This document shows positions 27,565 to 36,972 of a stretch of 44,586 nt of DNA, one piece after another (the stretch's first letter is position 1; the number at the start of each line of letters is the position of its first letter). The notes under the pieces are model-generated. The model ran no database searches and was not told where the DNA came from. It worked only from the letters and a program-made list of their open reading frames with translations. The position numbers and the translations under genes were made by a program. Source of the stretch: Verrucomicrobiota bacterium (GTDB lineage: Bacteria > Verrucomicrobiota > Verrucomicrobiia > Chthoniobacterales > UBA10450); NCBI GenBank assembly GCA_003218135.1, contig QHNQ01000024.1:1-44586 (forward strand). The letters are read 5' to 3'.

Positions 27565-27622
27565 AAGTTCCAAATCCCAATTGCCAAATCTCAAAGAAAC
27601 TCCAACTGCCAAATTCCAGAAA
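27565..27622. repeat. Word-repeat (CCAAATCCCA), left of four-helix gene
   Basis: CCAAATCCCAATTGCCAAATCTCAAAGAAACTCCAACTGCCAAATTCC. Confidence 0.8.
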
Positions 27623-27983
27623 TTCGCGCGATCACCCACTCTTCGAAATAATCGATGAGAGTTAACTCGCGCGCTTCTGCCGCCAGCTGGTCCCGGATAA
27701 CGAGAGATGCTTTCGCCAGACCCGCGTCAACCAGCCGCAAAAACAACCGGCTTTCTTTCGCTTCTTTTCGACAAATTTTCACACGCATCAAAAAGTCTTT
27801 CTTGCTTAGAGCTTCGTCCGCTTCAATCCAACTGGCGGCGACGGAGCCCGATGCGCGCACCAACTGCCCAACATCTTCGGTGTTGCTGATTGTCCTCGGC
27901 AATTGTTTGACGAATGCTCTTACCGATTCGGCAAAGAAAAACGTTCTGTCCTCCAAGTCCCGCGGTTTAGCATCATCTTTCAT
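27591..27983 (-). CDS. Four-helix bundle protein (23S rRNA intervening-sequence S23 family)
   Basis: SVRAFVKQLPRTISNTEDVGQLVRASGSVAASWIEADEALSKKDFLMRVKICRKEAKESRLFLRL. Confidence 0.92.
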   Translation of the reverse strand: MKDDAKPRDLEDRTFFFAESVRAFVKQLPRTISNTEDVGQLVRASGSVAASWIEADEALSKKDFLMRVKICRKEAKESRLFLRLVDAGLAKASLVIRDQLAAEARELTLIDYFEEWVIARISGIWQLEFL

Positions 27984-27984
27984 T

Positions 27985-28043
27985 TTTGGAATTGGGGGTT
28001 TGCTTCATTGTCTGGGATTTGGTGCTTGGGATTTGGGATTTAC
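27985..28043. repeat. Word-repeat (TGGGATTTGG), right of four-helix gene, inverted
   Basis: TTTGGAATTGGGGGTTTG...CTGGGATTTGGTGCTTGGGATTTGGGATTT. Confidence 0.8.
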
Positions 28044-29015
28044 TACTGCAGGCAGCGTCCATGGCCGAAAATAATCCATCAGGATCAGGCGACCGCGATT
28101 CTCTCGAGCGCAGTCGCGTTGCACCCGGCGGAAATCTGTGAGCGGGCCAAATTGGAATCCGTTGCTCAACGGCACGAAGAAATTGTCCTGGTGACTCGGC
28201 AGAATGTAACGCGGTTGCAAACGTTCCAGCGCCGCGGACAATCGTTCGCGCGAATCGGGCAGGGCCATGCCCAGGATCGCAAGATCTACTTTTTGGTTAG
28301 GCGGCAATTGCGCAAGTGTTCCACCGGAATCGATGTAGATATGCTGGCCGTTCACTTCGATCAGAAACGCCAGCGGTTCGCCGCAAATCCAATCCCCAGC
28401 GCGTTGCGGCACGCGCGATTGCGGCCGATCAAATGGCACTTTGCCGAAAAGCCGGTCGTGCGTGGCTGGCAAAACGCGAATTTTCCATGGTCCGATTCGC
28501 CGCACATCTCCGGGTTTGACTGCTTTCCCAGATAATGCGCCTGCACGTTTGGCGAGCTCGACACTGGATGCCGATGCAATGAGACGCGCTCTTGCCGTTG
28601 CCATCACAACTGGCACATCGAGCAAATGATCGAAGTGCCCGTGAGTCACCAAGATCGCGTCCACTTTTGGCTCACGTGACGCGAGATGGCGCCTCGCATC
28701 GGTGATGCGAGAAATGTTCGGTTGAATGCGGGCGCCCAGCGCAACGCTAAAAAGATCCACGCGCGAGAAATAAGGATCGACCAGCAGCGCGTGCCCTTTG
28801 AATTCGAATTGGTAGCCGTTCGTGCCGAGATAAGTCACGCGCACACCGTTGCGCGACGTCCCAGCAGAATCGGCGACGACCAGGTGCGGATACGACGAGA
28901 GGCCAGCCCCAAAGGCGTGGGCTGTGAATCCAAGGAGAAGAATGAACGCGCGTTTCAAGTGTTCGCTTGTCGACGTAAATCCAAATTTTCTATAGTGCAA
29001 TCTTAACTGGAGCAC
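28005..29015 (-). CDS. Metallo-beta-lactamase fold hydrolase (UlaG-like)
   Basis: VDAILVTHGHFDHLLD, GDWICGEPLAFLIEVNGQHIYIDSGG; C-terminus NPKSQAPNPRQ is repeat-encoded. Confidence 0.9.
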   Translation of the reverse strand: MLQLRLHYRKFGFTSTSEHLKRAFILLLGFTAHAFGAGLSSYPHLVVADSAGTSRNGVRVTYLGTNGYQFEFKGHALLVDPYFSRVDLFSVALGARIQPNISRITDARRHLASREPKVDAILVTHGHFDHLLDVPVVMATARARLIASASSVELAKRAGALSGKAVKPGDVRRIGPWKIRVLPATHDRLFGKVPFDRPQSRVPQRAGDWICGEPLAFLIEVNGQHIYIDSGGTLAQLPPNQKVDLAILGMALPDSRERLSAALERLQPRYILPSHQDNFFVPLSNGFQFGPLTDFRRVQRDCARENRGRLILMDYFRPWTLPAVVNPKSQAPNPRQ

Positions 29016-29220
29016 TGACGCGAGATGCCAGGATCAACAACGGGAGACGTGACCATGTTACCGAACGCGCTACGATGTCGGCTGTTTTTGCAATTGGGTT
29101 GGCGTCTGACCCTCCTTCGCCAAGGCTACGGCGGGCAGGCACAGACGTCCTGCAAAATCCGTATGACCACTGGTCCTCTTCGTTTTCCTTGACGAATTCC
29201 GCGCCGCTTGTGAACCTTGA

Positions 29221-29643
29221 ATGTTTGAAATGAGCGTGACATACACCGACGCACCGCCAACTCACCCGGAATCAGGTGCGGGGGATAAAATGCCTTGCCC
29301 TTATTGCGGGCATCTCCTGCCAAGTGATGCGCAACGCTGTGACCGGTGCGATTGGACGCGTAGCGAGAAGGAAACTGCGGAAGGCAAAGCGAGCGACGCA
29401 GTAGCAGTTGTCCTAAGTATTATTCCCGGTTTGGGACACATCTATAAAGGACACAAACTTGTGGGCTTTCTCTGGATGTTTGGCGCGATTCCAGTCGGAC
29501 TTTTCGTATTGCTGGCCGCCTTCGCATCTGCCGGCTGGGGCCTGGGTCTCTTTTTCTTCTACCTCGGCGCGGTAATGCTTCATGCCTACGCCGTCGACGA
29601 TCGCGTAGTGACCTCGAAAGAAGACGAAGGCGAAGAATATTGA
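29221..29643 (+). CDS. Zinc-ribbon plus multi-TM membrane protein
   Basis: CPYCGHLLPSDAQRCDRCDW then IIPGLGHIYKGHKLVGFLWMFG. Confidence 0.75.
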   Translation: MFEMSVTYTDAPPTHPESGAGDKMPCPYCGHLLPSDAQRCDRCDWTRSEKETAEGKASDAVAVVLSIIPGLGHIYKGHKLVGFLWMFGAIPVGLFVLLAAFASAGWGLGLFFFYLGAVMLHAYAVDDRVVTSKEDEGEEY

Positions 29644-29696
29644 GGGCGTTAAAGCGTTGAAACGTTGCCGTTTCGCGCGAGAGCGGATGCACTTCT

Positions 29697-29815
29697 CAAA
29701 GCGACGCGAGGACGCATCGCACTCCCAAAGCTGCGCGAAACCGATCGCGCCTCGTGATGAATTTTGCACGCAGTGCTTTGGAGTGCGGTGAGTCCTCGCA
29801 CCGCTTTTTGCCTTG
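29697..29815. repeat. GACGCGAGGACGC family element, copy 3
   Basis: AAAGCGACGCGAGGACGCATCGCACTCCCAAAGCTGCGCGAAAC ... TTTTGCACGCAGTGCTTTGGAGTGCGGTGAGTCCTCGCACCGCTTTT. Confidence 0.88.
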
Positions 29816-29838
29816 AGCGGCTTGGTACCGCGATTACA

Positions 29839-30892
29839 TCATCCCGCTACCGCGCCGTGAATTTCTTTGAGAATTTCGCGCATGCCGTAGCGAAATTTCC
29901 AGTTTGGATAATGCGACTGGAACTTTCGCACATCGCTGATCCACCAGATGTGGTCGCCGATGCGGCTGGTCTCCTCATAACTCCAGGTTAATTTTTTGCC
30001 GCTGATTTCTTCGCACATCTCGATCGCCTCGAGCATGGAACAGTTGCTATGCCGGCTGCCGCCGATGTTATAGACCTCTCCGGCACGCGGCGCTCGAATG
30101 AATTCCGCAAACGCTTCGACGAGATCGAAGCTATGGATGTTGTCGCGCACCTGTTTGCCTTTGTAACCAAAAACGCGATACGGCCTGCCGGTCACGTTGC
30201 AGATCATCAGGTAGGAAAGAAAACCGTGGAGTTCCGTTCCTGCGTGCGCGGGTCCGGTGAGACAGCCGCCGCGAAAGGAAACCGTCGGCATTCCGAAATA
30301 GCGCCCGTATTCCTGAACGAGAATGTCTCCGGCGACTTTTGACGCGCCAAAGAGGGAATGCTTCGTGTAATCGATGCTCATCGTCTCGGAAATTCCCGGC
30401 TCGTATTCGTGGCCGGGCTCGATTTCCCAGCGCTTTTCCAATTCCCGCAGCGGCAAACGATTCGGCGTGTCGCCGTAGACTTTGTTCGTCGAAGTAAAAA
30501 CAAAAGGCGCCTCCGGAGAAAACTGTCTCGCGGCTTCCAGAAGATTGAGTGTGCCGTTCGCGTTCACGGTGAAATCTGTTTGCGGATCGCGCGCTGCCCA
30601 GTCGTGTGATGGTTGCGAGGCGGTATGCACGACCGCGTCGATCGCGCCGCGATGCTGCTTGAATAGCTCGTTCACTGCAGCAGCGTCGCGAATGTCGAGG
30701 TCGTGATGTTCGTATCCGCGAACATTCGCAATCAAATCGTCGCGGATTTTTTTCGTGGAAGCTTCCGCGCCAAAAAACTTTTCTCGCATATCATTGTCGA
30801 TCCCGATCACGCCCGCGCCCTCGCCTGCAAAACGTTTAACCGTTTCCGAGCCGATTAATCCAGCGGAGCCTGATACAACGATCGTGCGCATT
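29839..30892 (-). CDS. NAD-dependent epimerase/dehydratase (CDP-paratose 2-epimerase-like)
   Basis: [62 protein letters not shown]. Confidence 0.85.
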
Positions 30893-30901
30893 ACACTTAT
30901 C

Positions 30902-31008
30902 GTAGCACAGCCATCCTGGCTGTGGGGCAGGCGGGCGTCTCGCCTGCCGAATCGCATAACAACACGCAAGATGCGTGTTGGCACCACAGGCAGGATGCCT
31001 GTGCTACT
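30902..31008. repeat. Four-hairpin compound GTAG element
   Basis: GTAGCACAGCCATCCTGGCTGTGG / GGCAGGCGGGCGTCTCGCCTGCC / AACACGCAAGATGCGTGTT / CACAGGCAGGATGCCTGTGCTAC. Confidence 0.9.
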
Positions 31009-31702
31009 CGCCAATCATCCACGTCACGTCTCCTGCTGAAGGATTGACTCGGGCAGCGGGATACTGCGAGTCACCTTGCAATACGCGCTCGATCAGCGCG
31101 GGATTTTTCGATGCGCCTACCAGGAACAATATGTGCCGCGCGGCGTTGATGAGTGGAAACGTAAATGTCAGCCGCCACGTGTTGAACTTGGGAACAAAAT
31201 TTGCCATCACCCGGCGTATCGTCTCGTCTAGCGCAGCGGTTCCTGGAAACAGCGACGCTGTGTGACCATCATCGCCCAAACCGAGAAGAATCAGGTCGTG
31301 CCGGTAAATTGGTTGACCACCCTCAGTAGCAATGGCGTCGAGATGATCCTGGTATTCCTGCGCTGCCGTTTGCGGATCGATCTCGCCCCGCAACCGTAGA
31401 ATCGATTGTTTCGGAACCGCGGCTGGCGCCAGCAGAGTTTCCCGGGCCATTCTAAAGTTGCTTTCCGCATCGTCCGGCGGCACGCAACGCTCGTCTCCGA
31501 ACGTGATCCGAATCAGATCCCATGGCAGATCATGCCCGATCGCCGCAAGCCGGGTGTAAACCGGCCGCGGGGTATTTCCGCCCGAGAGCGCAATCCGGAA
31601 TTCGTTGCGTTCGCCAAGAGCTTGTTGCGCTTGCGCGAGAATGAAATCAGCCGCGTCGGTGACGAAATTTTTGGTGCGGATGATCTTAAGAGCGGCGCTC
31701 AT
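31004..31702 (-). CDS. pgl: 6-phosphogluconolactonase
   Basis: [57 protein letters not shown]. Confidence 0.95.
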   Translation of the reverse strand: MSAALKIIRTKNFVTDAADFILAQAQQALGERNEFRIALSGGNTPRPVYTRLAAIGHDLPWDLIRITFGDERCVPPDDAESNFRMARETLLAPAAVPKQSILRLRGEIDPQTAAQEYQDHLDAIATEGGQPIYRHDLILLGLGDDGHTASLFPGTAALDETIRRVMANFVPKFNTWRLTFTFPLINAARHILFLVGASKNPALIERVLQGDSQYPAARVNPSAGDVTWMIGE

Positions 31703-31721
31703 GCTGATAGTGGAAACTGAT

Positions 31722-31800
31722 ACTGGATTCTAGATGCTGGATGTTGGATTTGACGTGGGTTGGCTGGCTCCCATCCAGCATCAAGTATCAAGTATCAAGC
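31722..31800. repeat. Inverted word-repeat element (TGGATG / ATCAAGT)
   Basis: GATACTGGATTCTAGATGCTGGATGTTGGATTT ... CCATCCAGCATCAAGTATCAAGTATCAAGC. Confidence 0.75.
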
Positions 31801-31812
31801 TTCGCGCTGCCT

Positions 31813-32313
31813 TCAGATCGCGCAATGTGACTGGCCGCGCTTTTGCAGATAACGCTGATGATATTCTTCGGCGCGCCAGAACTTCGGGGCAGGTTCAATT
31901 TGCGTCACGATCGGCCGATTGAATCGACCGCTCTTTCCGATTTTCTCTTTTGAAGCGTTTGCCGCTGCCTGTTGCTCCGGCGAATGATAAAAAATCACTG
32001 AACGATATTGCTTGCCGACATCGGGCCCCTGCCGATTCAAGGTCGTCGGGTTGTGGTTGGACCAGAAAATATTTAGAAGTTCGTCGTAACTGATCTGCGA
32101 CGGATCGAACTCCACTTGCACCACCTCAGCGTGTCCGGTCTTATCGGAGCAAACATCTTCATACGTCGGATTCTCTTTTGTTCCACCTGCGTATCCCACC
32201 GCAGTGGACAAAACGCCCTCTAAATTGCGAAGAGTTTCTTCCACGCCCCAGAAACAGCCTGCGCCAAATGTCGCCTTCTCTGTTTGCATAGCGAGACGAT
32301 GATGCGATTGCAC
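31813..32313 (-). CDS. msrA: Peptide methionine sulfoxide reductase A
   Basis: [55 protein letters not shown]. Confidence 0.96.
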   Translation of the reverse strand: MQSHHRLAMQTEKATFGAGCFWGVEETLRNLEGVLSTAVGYAGGTKENPTYEDVCSDKTGHAEVVQVEFDPSQISYDELLNIFWSNHNPTTLNRQGPDVGKQYRSVIFYHSPEQQAAANASKEKIGKSGRFNRPIVTQIEPAPKFWRAEEYHQRYLQKRGQSHCAI

Positions 32314-32438
32314 GCGGCGCGCAACCGTGCGCTTATTGCCATTCGTGACTTGACTTGCCTCCTATGGTCTCGTTTCCATAGTCCTTAAGTCCAATAGTGA
32401 TTCAGTGCTAGCGCTGGCATATTGGTGGCTTTAATCGA

Positions 32439-33776
32439 ATGAACAACTCTGTCACGACACTCCAGCAAACCCGTCCACTTCTGCCTCTCCGGCTTTTCAA
32501 TGGATGTGGCGCGTTACTGGAAAAAATGCATTTCCCAGCCAGGCGGACGCTTGCGACTGATTTGATCGAGGCGGCAAAGCGACACTGCGGACTCGATGAT
32601 TTCGGCGGGGGCGACTTTTTTGAAGCGCTCTCGCGTTTGCTTGAGTCATGCCACAGCGAAGCACGACTCAGCTGGATCGGAAAAATCGCTCTTAGAACCA
32701 ATGTTGTGCAGATTTTGTGCTCGCGTTTACAGATGGAGCAGGATCGGCAGCTTTACCCTGAAATCGGACACCAGGAAATCCGCCAACCGCTCTTTATCGT
32801 CGGTCTGCCCCGCAGCGGCACTACGCTGTTGCATAATCTACTGGCCGCGGACCCGGAGCATCGATCTCCGCTCATGTGGGAAGTGATGGCGCCATCGCCG
32901 CCTACTGTGGTCGATGAGAAAGGACGAATTCAGCGCGCTGCGCAAAGTTGTCATTACTTCAACTGGCTGGCGCCTACATTCCGTTACGTGCACGCCGTCG
33001 GCGCAGAACTTCCGCAGGAGTGCGTGGGCCTGATGACTGCCACGTTTCTCAGCGATCAATTCGACACGATGTACTATGTGTCATCGTATCGCGCCTGGTT
33101 TTTTCAGCAGGATCTGCGGCCTGTGTACGAATATCATCGCCGGTTTCTTCAACATCTGAATTTTCGACGGCCTGCCCACCGTTGGATATTGAAAGCGCCT
33201 ACTCACATGTTTGCCATGCCGGCATTGCTGTCCGTCTATCCGGATGCGTTGTTTGTGCAGACTCATCGGACGCCGGTGGATGCGATGGCTTCGGTGTCCA
33301 GTCTTGTAACGATTCTTCGCAGCGCGTTTAGCGATAACGTCGATGCGTCTGCGGCCTGCCGCGAGGCAATCCATTACTGGTCCGAAACCATGGGCAAGTT
33401 TTTGCGTGAACGCGATCGACTAGCTGGCGATCGCATTTACGATCTCGAATATGATGCGATTTGTCGCGATCCCATGGCGGCAGTCAGGCAAATCTATGAG
33501 CATTTTGGCTGGTCGCTTTCGCCAGAGGCGGAGCGGCGTATGCGGGGGTTAGTTGCAGGCCACGCGCAGAGGCAATCTGGAAATCATCGGTACGATCTAT
33601 CGGAATTTGGTTCTTCTCCGGAGGAAGTCTTCAGCGCTTTTGCGCCATATTGTCAGCGATTTGGCTTCTCCCAAGCAGACGATGCGAAACGCTGGTCGTC
33701 GCGTCGAGCCCCCTCGCGATTACAAACAAAAAAGCGTTCTGCCTTTATCTCCGTTACTGGAAACAATGACCTTTGA
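32439..33776 (+). CDS. Sulfotransferase family protein
   Basis: PAPS-loop-like PLFIVGLPRSGTTLLHNLLAADPEH; WILKAPTHMFAMPALLSVYPDALFVQTHRTP. Confidence 0.9.
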   Translation: MNNSVTTLQQTRPLLPLRLFNGCGALLEKMHFPARRTLATDLIEAAKRHCGLDDFGGGDFFEALSRLLESCHSEARLSWIGKIALRTNVVQILCSRLQMEQDRQLYPEIGHQEIRQPLFIVGLPRSGTTLLHNLLAADPEHRSPLMWEVMAPSPPTVVDEKGRIQRAAQSCHYFNWLAPTFRYVHAVGAELPQECVGLMTATFLSDQFDTMYYVSSYRAWFFQQDLRPVYEYHRRFLQHLNFRRPAHRWILKAPTHMFAMPALLSVYPDALFVQTHRTPVDAMASVSSLVTILRSAFSDNVDASAACREAIHYWSETMGKFLRERDRLAGDRIYDLEYDAICRDPMAAVRQIYEHFGWSLSPEAERRMRGLVAGHAQRQSGNHRYDLSEFGSSPEEVFSAFAPYCQRFGFSQADDAKRWSSRRAPSRLQTKKRSAFISVTGNNDL

Positions 33777-34077
33777 AGTTCGTCGCATCATCAGCGCTGA
33801 TCATCCAAGCCTGCCAGGGCATTTTCCAGGTGCCCCTCTCGTCCCCGGCGTGGTGATTCTGAACGAAGTACTCGCAGCGTTGGATGAGTGGCGCAAAGAT
33901 TGTCAGGTTACGGGGATACGAACGGTTAAGTTTCTCGTGCCACTCAACCCCGATGAGCCATTCACGATCCGTTTTTCGGCGAGTGGTGACGGCGGAGGCG
34001 AAGTGAACTTTTCCTGCGGCGTCGAAGACCACACAATAGTTGAAGGTCGACTTCAAGTTTATTGGGAGACAAAGTGA
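33766..34077 (+). CDS. Hot-dog 3-hydroxyacyl-ACP dehydratase-like (ApeI/FabZ type)
   Basis: DHPSLPGHFPGAPLVPGVVILNEVLAAL; overlaps the 3' end of the sulfotransferase gene. Confidence 0.8.
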   Translation: MTFEVRRIISADHPSLPGHFPGAPLVPGVVILNEVLAALDEWRKDCQVTGIRTVKFLVPLNPDEPFTIRFSASGDGGGEVNFSCGVEDHTIVEGRLQVYWETK

Positions 34078-34081
34078 CTTT

Positions 34082-35290
34082 GTGAACGCGTCGTCATTTG
34101 CCCCGCCTGCGTTTGAAATCCCGGCAAGCGATCCACGCCTTGCGCAGCTCCTCCAGGGGTTTCCGGCGACAGTATTCAGCGAGCGCCTGTATCGAAGCAT
34201 GGAACTGATGGAACGTTACAGCATCGAACTGGCTGTTGATCTGTCGCGTCAGTTAAATCTTATGGATCAACTCGGCGAATGGCGATCCGCCGATGAACTT
34301 TGTCGCCTGTTATCTTTTCAGCCGCGTTTCAAGTTTGCCCTGCGTTGGATCCTGGAACGCATGGTCGAAAGCGGATGCGCGGAGGCACAGAATGACGGCG
34401 AAGTCGGCTCTTATCGTTGTCTACATCCGCCGTGGGAGCCAGATCTCAAACACTTTCGCGCACTCGGTCTGGATATTGATCCAGCAAACGCGGCGACGCT
34501 GGACTTGTTAGATCACGCCGCAAGGCTTTATCCGGCCGTTGCACGCGGCCGGCAAGGTGGTGATCACAATCTATTGGGACCGCAAGGTGTGCCGCTGTGG
34601 CTGAATTATTTCCACAACGATAATTCAACCTACGCCGTGAACAATTGGGTGGGCGCGATGCTGGCCGCTGATCGGCTTGCCACGCGGCCCACGCTTAGAA
34701 TTTTGGAACTCGGCGCCGGGACAGGTAGCGCCAGCGAAATTTTGCTGCAGTTACTTACAGAACGCGGCCTTTTGCCTCGTGTAGAGCGCTATGTTGTGAC
34801 AGAGCCGAACGCTTACTTCCGGCGCTGCAGCCAACGCAAACTGACAGCGCGGCATCCAGATCTGCCGCTGGAATGGGCGCCGCTGGACGTCGATTTACCC
34901 TGGAACACTCAGGGCATCACGTCGGCAGAGTTCGATCTCGTGTATGGGGTGAACGTGATGCACATCTCCAAGAATCTCTTGTTTAGCCTGAATGAAGCCC
35001 GGTCGGCTCTGGCCCCCGGCGGATCGCTTGTAATCGGCGAATGCGTGCGGCCTTATGACCATCAACCAATCTATCCCGAACTGATGTTTCAAATTTTGGA
35101 GAGTTTTACAAATGTCGAAATCGATCCGGAAGTTCGCCCAAATCCGGGCTTTCTAACTGCAGAGCAGTGGCGCCGCGCTTTTTCGCGCGCAGGCTTCAAC
35201 CATACAAAGATCGCGCCGGATATTGATCGCATTCGCGAGATCTACCCGCATTTTTTCACCGGCGCGATCTCTGGACAAAATACCGCTTAA
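34082..35290 (+). CDS. Class I SAM-dependent methyltransferase (PKS-type)
   Basis: LRILELGAGTGSASEILLQLL, FDLVYGVNVMHISKNLLFSLNEARSALAPGGSLVIGE. Confidence 0.85.
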   Translation: MNASSFAPPAFEIPASDPRLAQLLQGFPATVFSERLYRSMELMERYSIELAVDLSRQLNLMDQLGEWRSADELCRLLSFQPRFKFALRWILERMVESGCAEAQNDGEVGSYRCLHPPWEPDLKHFRALGLDIDPANAATLDLLDHAARLYPAVARGRQGGDHNLLGPQGVPLWLNYFHNDNSTYAVNNWVGAMLAADRLATRPTLRILELGAGTGSASEILLQLLTERGLLPRVERYVVTEPNAYFRRCSQRKLTARHPDLPLEWAPLDVDLPWNTQGITSAEFDLVYGVNVMHISKNLLFSLNEARSALAPGGSLVIGECVRPYDHQPIYPELMFQILESFTNVEIDPEVRPNPGFLTAEQWRRAFSRAGFNHTKIAPDIDRIREIYPHFFTGAISGQNTA

Positions 35291-35372
35291 GACCTGTTTC
35301 GCTTGCGACTTTGTGAATTAGCAGTGCTGTAGAAATGGCGCTGTGCGCCGTTCAAGGAATACGACGTAGAAG

Positions 35373-36335
35373 ATGGACGAACATCAAATTGCAAACGCTC
35401 CGCAAGGACCCGGCTACATCGTTCTTGAGGAGGCTCGCAAAGTTTCGGAGGCTGATCGCTGGGCGACTTTGCCCGAACGCGGCACGCCCGCTTCGCTCCG
35501 CGTAATCGCCTGGATCGCGGTGCACGTTGGGCGCACGGCAGCCAGGTTGCTGCTGTACCCGATTACAGCTTACTTCGTGATCACTGCACACACTGCGCGT
35601 CGCACCTCTTACGAATACTTGACCCGCGTACGCGGCCGTTCACCGCGCTGGTGGCATGTCTTCCGCCATTTTCATTGTTTCGGCGCGACAATCCTGGATC
35701 GGGTCTATCTGTTGCGCGGTAAGTTCGAGCGGTTTCGCGTCACAGTTCATGGGAAGGAAAGCTTGGACCGCCATGTTGAAAGCGGCAGAGGCGGCATACT
35801 GTTAGGCTCGCACCTGGGCAGCTTCGAGATGTTACGCGCCTTGGGAGTAATGCAAGGGAGCGTTCCTCTCAAGGTATTGATGGACACGCTGCATAACCAA
35901 AACATCACCCGATTTTTTGACGCGCTGAATCCACAAATTGCTGGAACGGTAATCGCACCGGATCGACCGGACACTTTGATACGGGTCAAGGAGAGTTTGG
36001 ATTCCGGCTCGTTCGTCGGAATGTTAGGCGATCGCGTTTCGAGCGGCGATAAAACAACGCATTGTCAATTTCTCGGCGCGCCCGCGACGTTTCCAGCGGG
36101 TCCGGTCCTGCTTGCTGCCACGATGCGTTCTCCCGTTATTCTGTTTTTTGGCCTGTATCGCGGCGGGAACGACTATGAAATTTACTTCGAAGAGTTTTCC
36201 GACGAGATCGTCCTGGATCGCGCTCGCCGCGCCGAAGATATTCACCTTTGGATGAAACGCTATGCCGAGCGCCTTGAGCATTATGCGCGCCTTGCACCTT
36301 ACAATTGGTTTAACTTCTACCCGTTTTGGGATTAA
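35373..36335 (+). CDS. LpxL/HtrB-like lysophospholipid acyltransferase
   Basis: GGILLGSHLGSFEMLRALG, FVGMLGDRV, FPAGPVLLAATMRSPVILFFGLYRGGNDYEIYFEEF. Confidence 0.87.
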   Translation: MDEHQIANAPQGPGYIVLEEARKVSEADRWATLPERGTPASLRVIAWIAVHVGRTAARLLLYPITAYFVITAHTARRTSYEYLTRVRGRSPRWWHVFRHFHCFGATILDRVYLLRGKFERFRVTVHGKESLDRHVESGRGGILLGSHLGSFEMLRALGVMQGSVPLKVLMDTLHNQNITRFFDALNPQIAGTVIAPDRPDTLIRVKESLDSGSFVGMLGDRVSSGDKTTHCQFLGAPATFPAGPVLLAATMRSPVILFFGLYRGGNDYEIYFEEFSDEIVLDRARRAEDIHLWMKRYAERLEHYARLAPYNWFNFYPFWD

Positions 36336-36339
36336 CCAA

Positions 36340-36436
36340 AAAGAGAACTGCCCACTAAACACATCAACAGACACGAAAAAATTCCACAGATAGACAAGAC
36401 CAAACCTTTCGTATCTTTCCTGTTTTTCGTGGGCAC
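36340..36436. repeat. Inverted word-repeat element (CACGAAA)
   Basis: TGCCCACTAAACACATCAACAGACACGAAAAA ... CCTGTTTTTCGTGGGCA. Confidence 0.7.
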
Positions 36437-36460
36437 TAACGCCGCTGGAGAATCACCCCA

Positions 36461-36916
36461 GTGCAAACACAAATGCGTGCTGATACAGCGATCAAGAAAG
36501 CAGAAATTCGCACGCTGATCCCCCACTCCGGATTGATGTGCCTGCTAGACGAGGTAACAGAGTGGGACCAGCGATCCATCGTATGCATCACTGACACTCA
36601 CAGAGACCCGGTGAACCCATTGCGCCGCGAAGGATGCCTGGCAGCCGTGCATGCTTTTGAATACGGTGCGCAAGCCGCGGCAGTGCACGGTGGGTTGCGA
36701 GCCCGTTTGGCAGGTTCGACGGCAGCTCCGGGTTATCTGGCCGCTCTGCGAGATGGGCGGTTGTATGTGTCCCGATTGGATGAAATCCATTTGCCGCTTC
36801 GGATTTGCGCGACGCGCCTGTTCGGTGATCGCGCCAATACGGTTTACGAGTGTTCTATCTCTGCCGCGACGGCAGTTATAGCAGAGGGCCGTGTTATCAT
36901 CGTGGAACGGACATGA
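36461..36916 (+). CDS. ApeP-like 3-hydroxyacyl-ACP dehydratase
   Basis: EIRTLIPHSGLMCLLDEVTEWD, LAAVHAFEYGAQAAAVHGGL. Confidence 0.8.
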   Translation: MQTQMRADTAIKKAEIRTLIPHSGLMCLLDEVTEWDQRSIVCITDTHRDPVNPLRREGCLAAVHAFEYGAQAAAVHGGLRARLAGSTAAPGYLAALRDGRLYVSRLDEIHLPLRICATRLFGDRANTVYECSISAATAVIAEGRVIIVERT

Positions 36917-36917
36917 G

Positions 36918-36969
36918 GGTAGGGTCGCCGCGCTGCGCCGACCGGACGCCGCAGCGCGGCGTCCCTACC
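36918..36969. repeat. GTAGGG double-hairpin element at apeP-like/fabG junction
   Basis: GGTAGGGTCGCCGCGCTGCGCCGACCGGACGCCGCAGCGCGGCGTCCCTACC; same length as 10173-10224, reverse orientation. Confidence 0.93.
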
Positions 36970-36972
36970 ATG

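Noticed and set aside
28690-28712. CTCGCATCGGTGATGCGAG hairpin inside the MBL-fold gene as another inserted repeat
   Set aside because: Only ~19 bp with no GTAG ends and an ordinary coding context; resembles the 8772 hairpin core but too short to claim.
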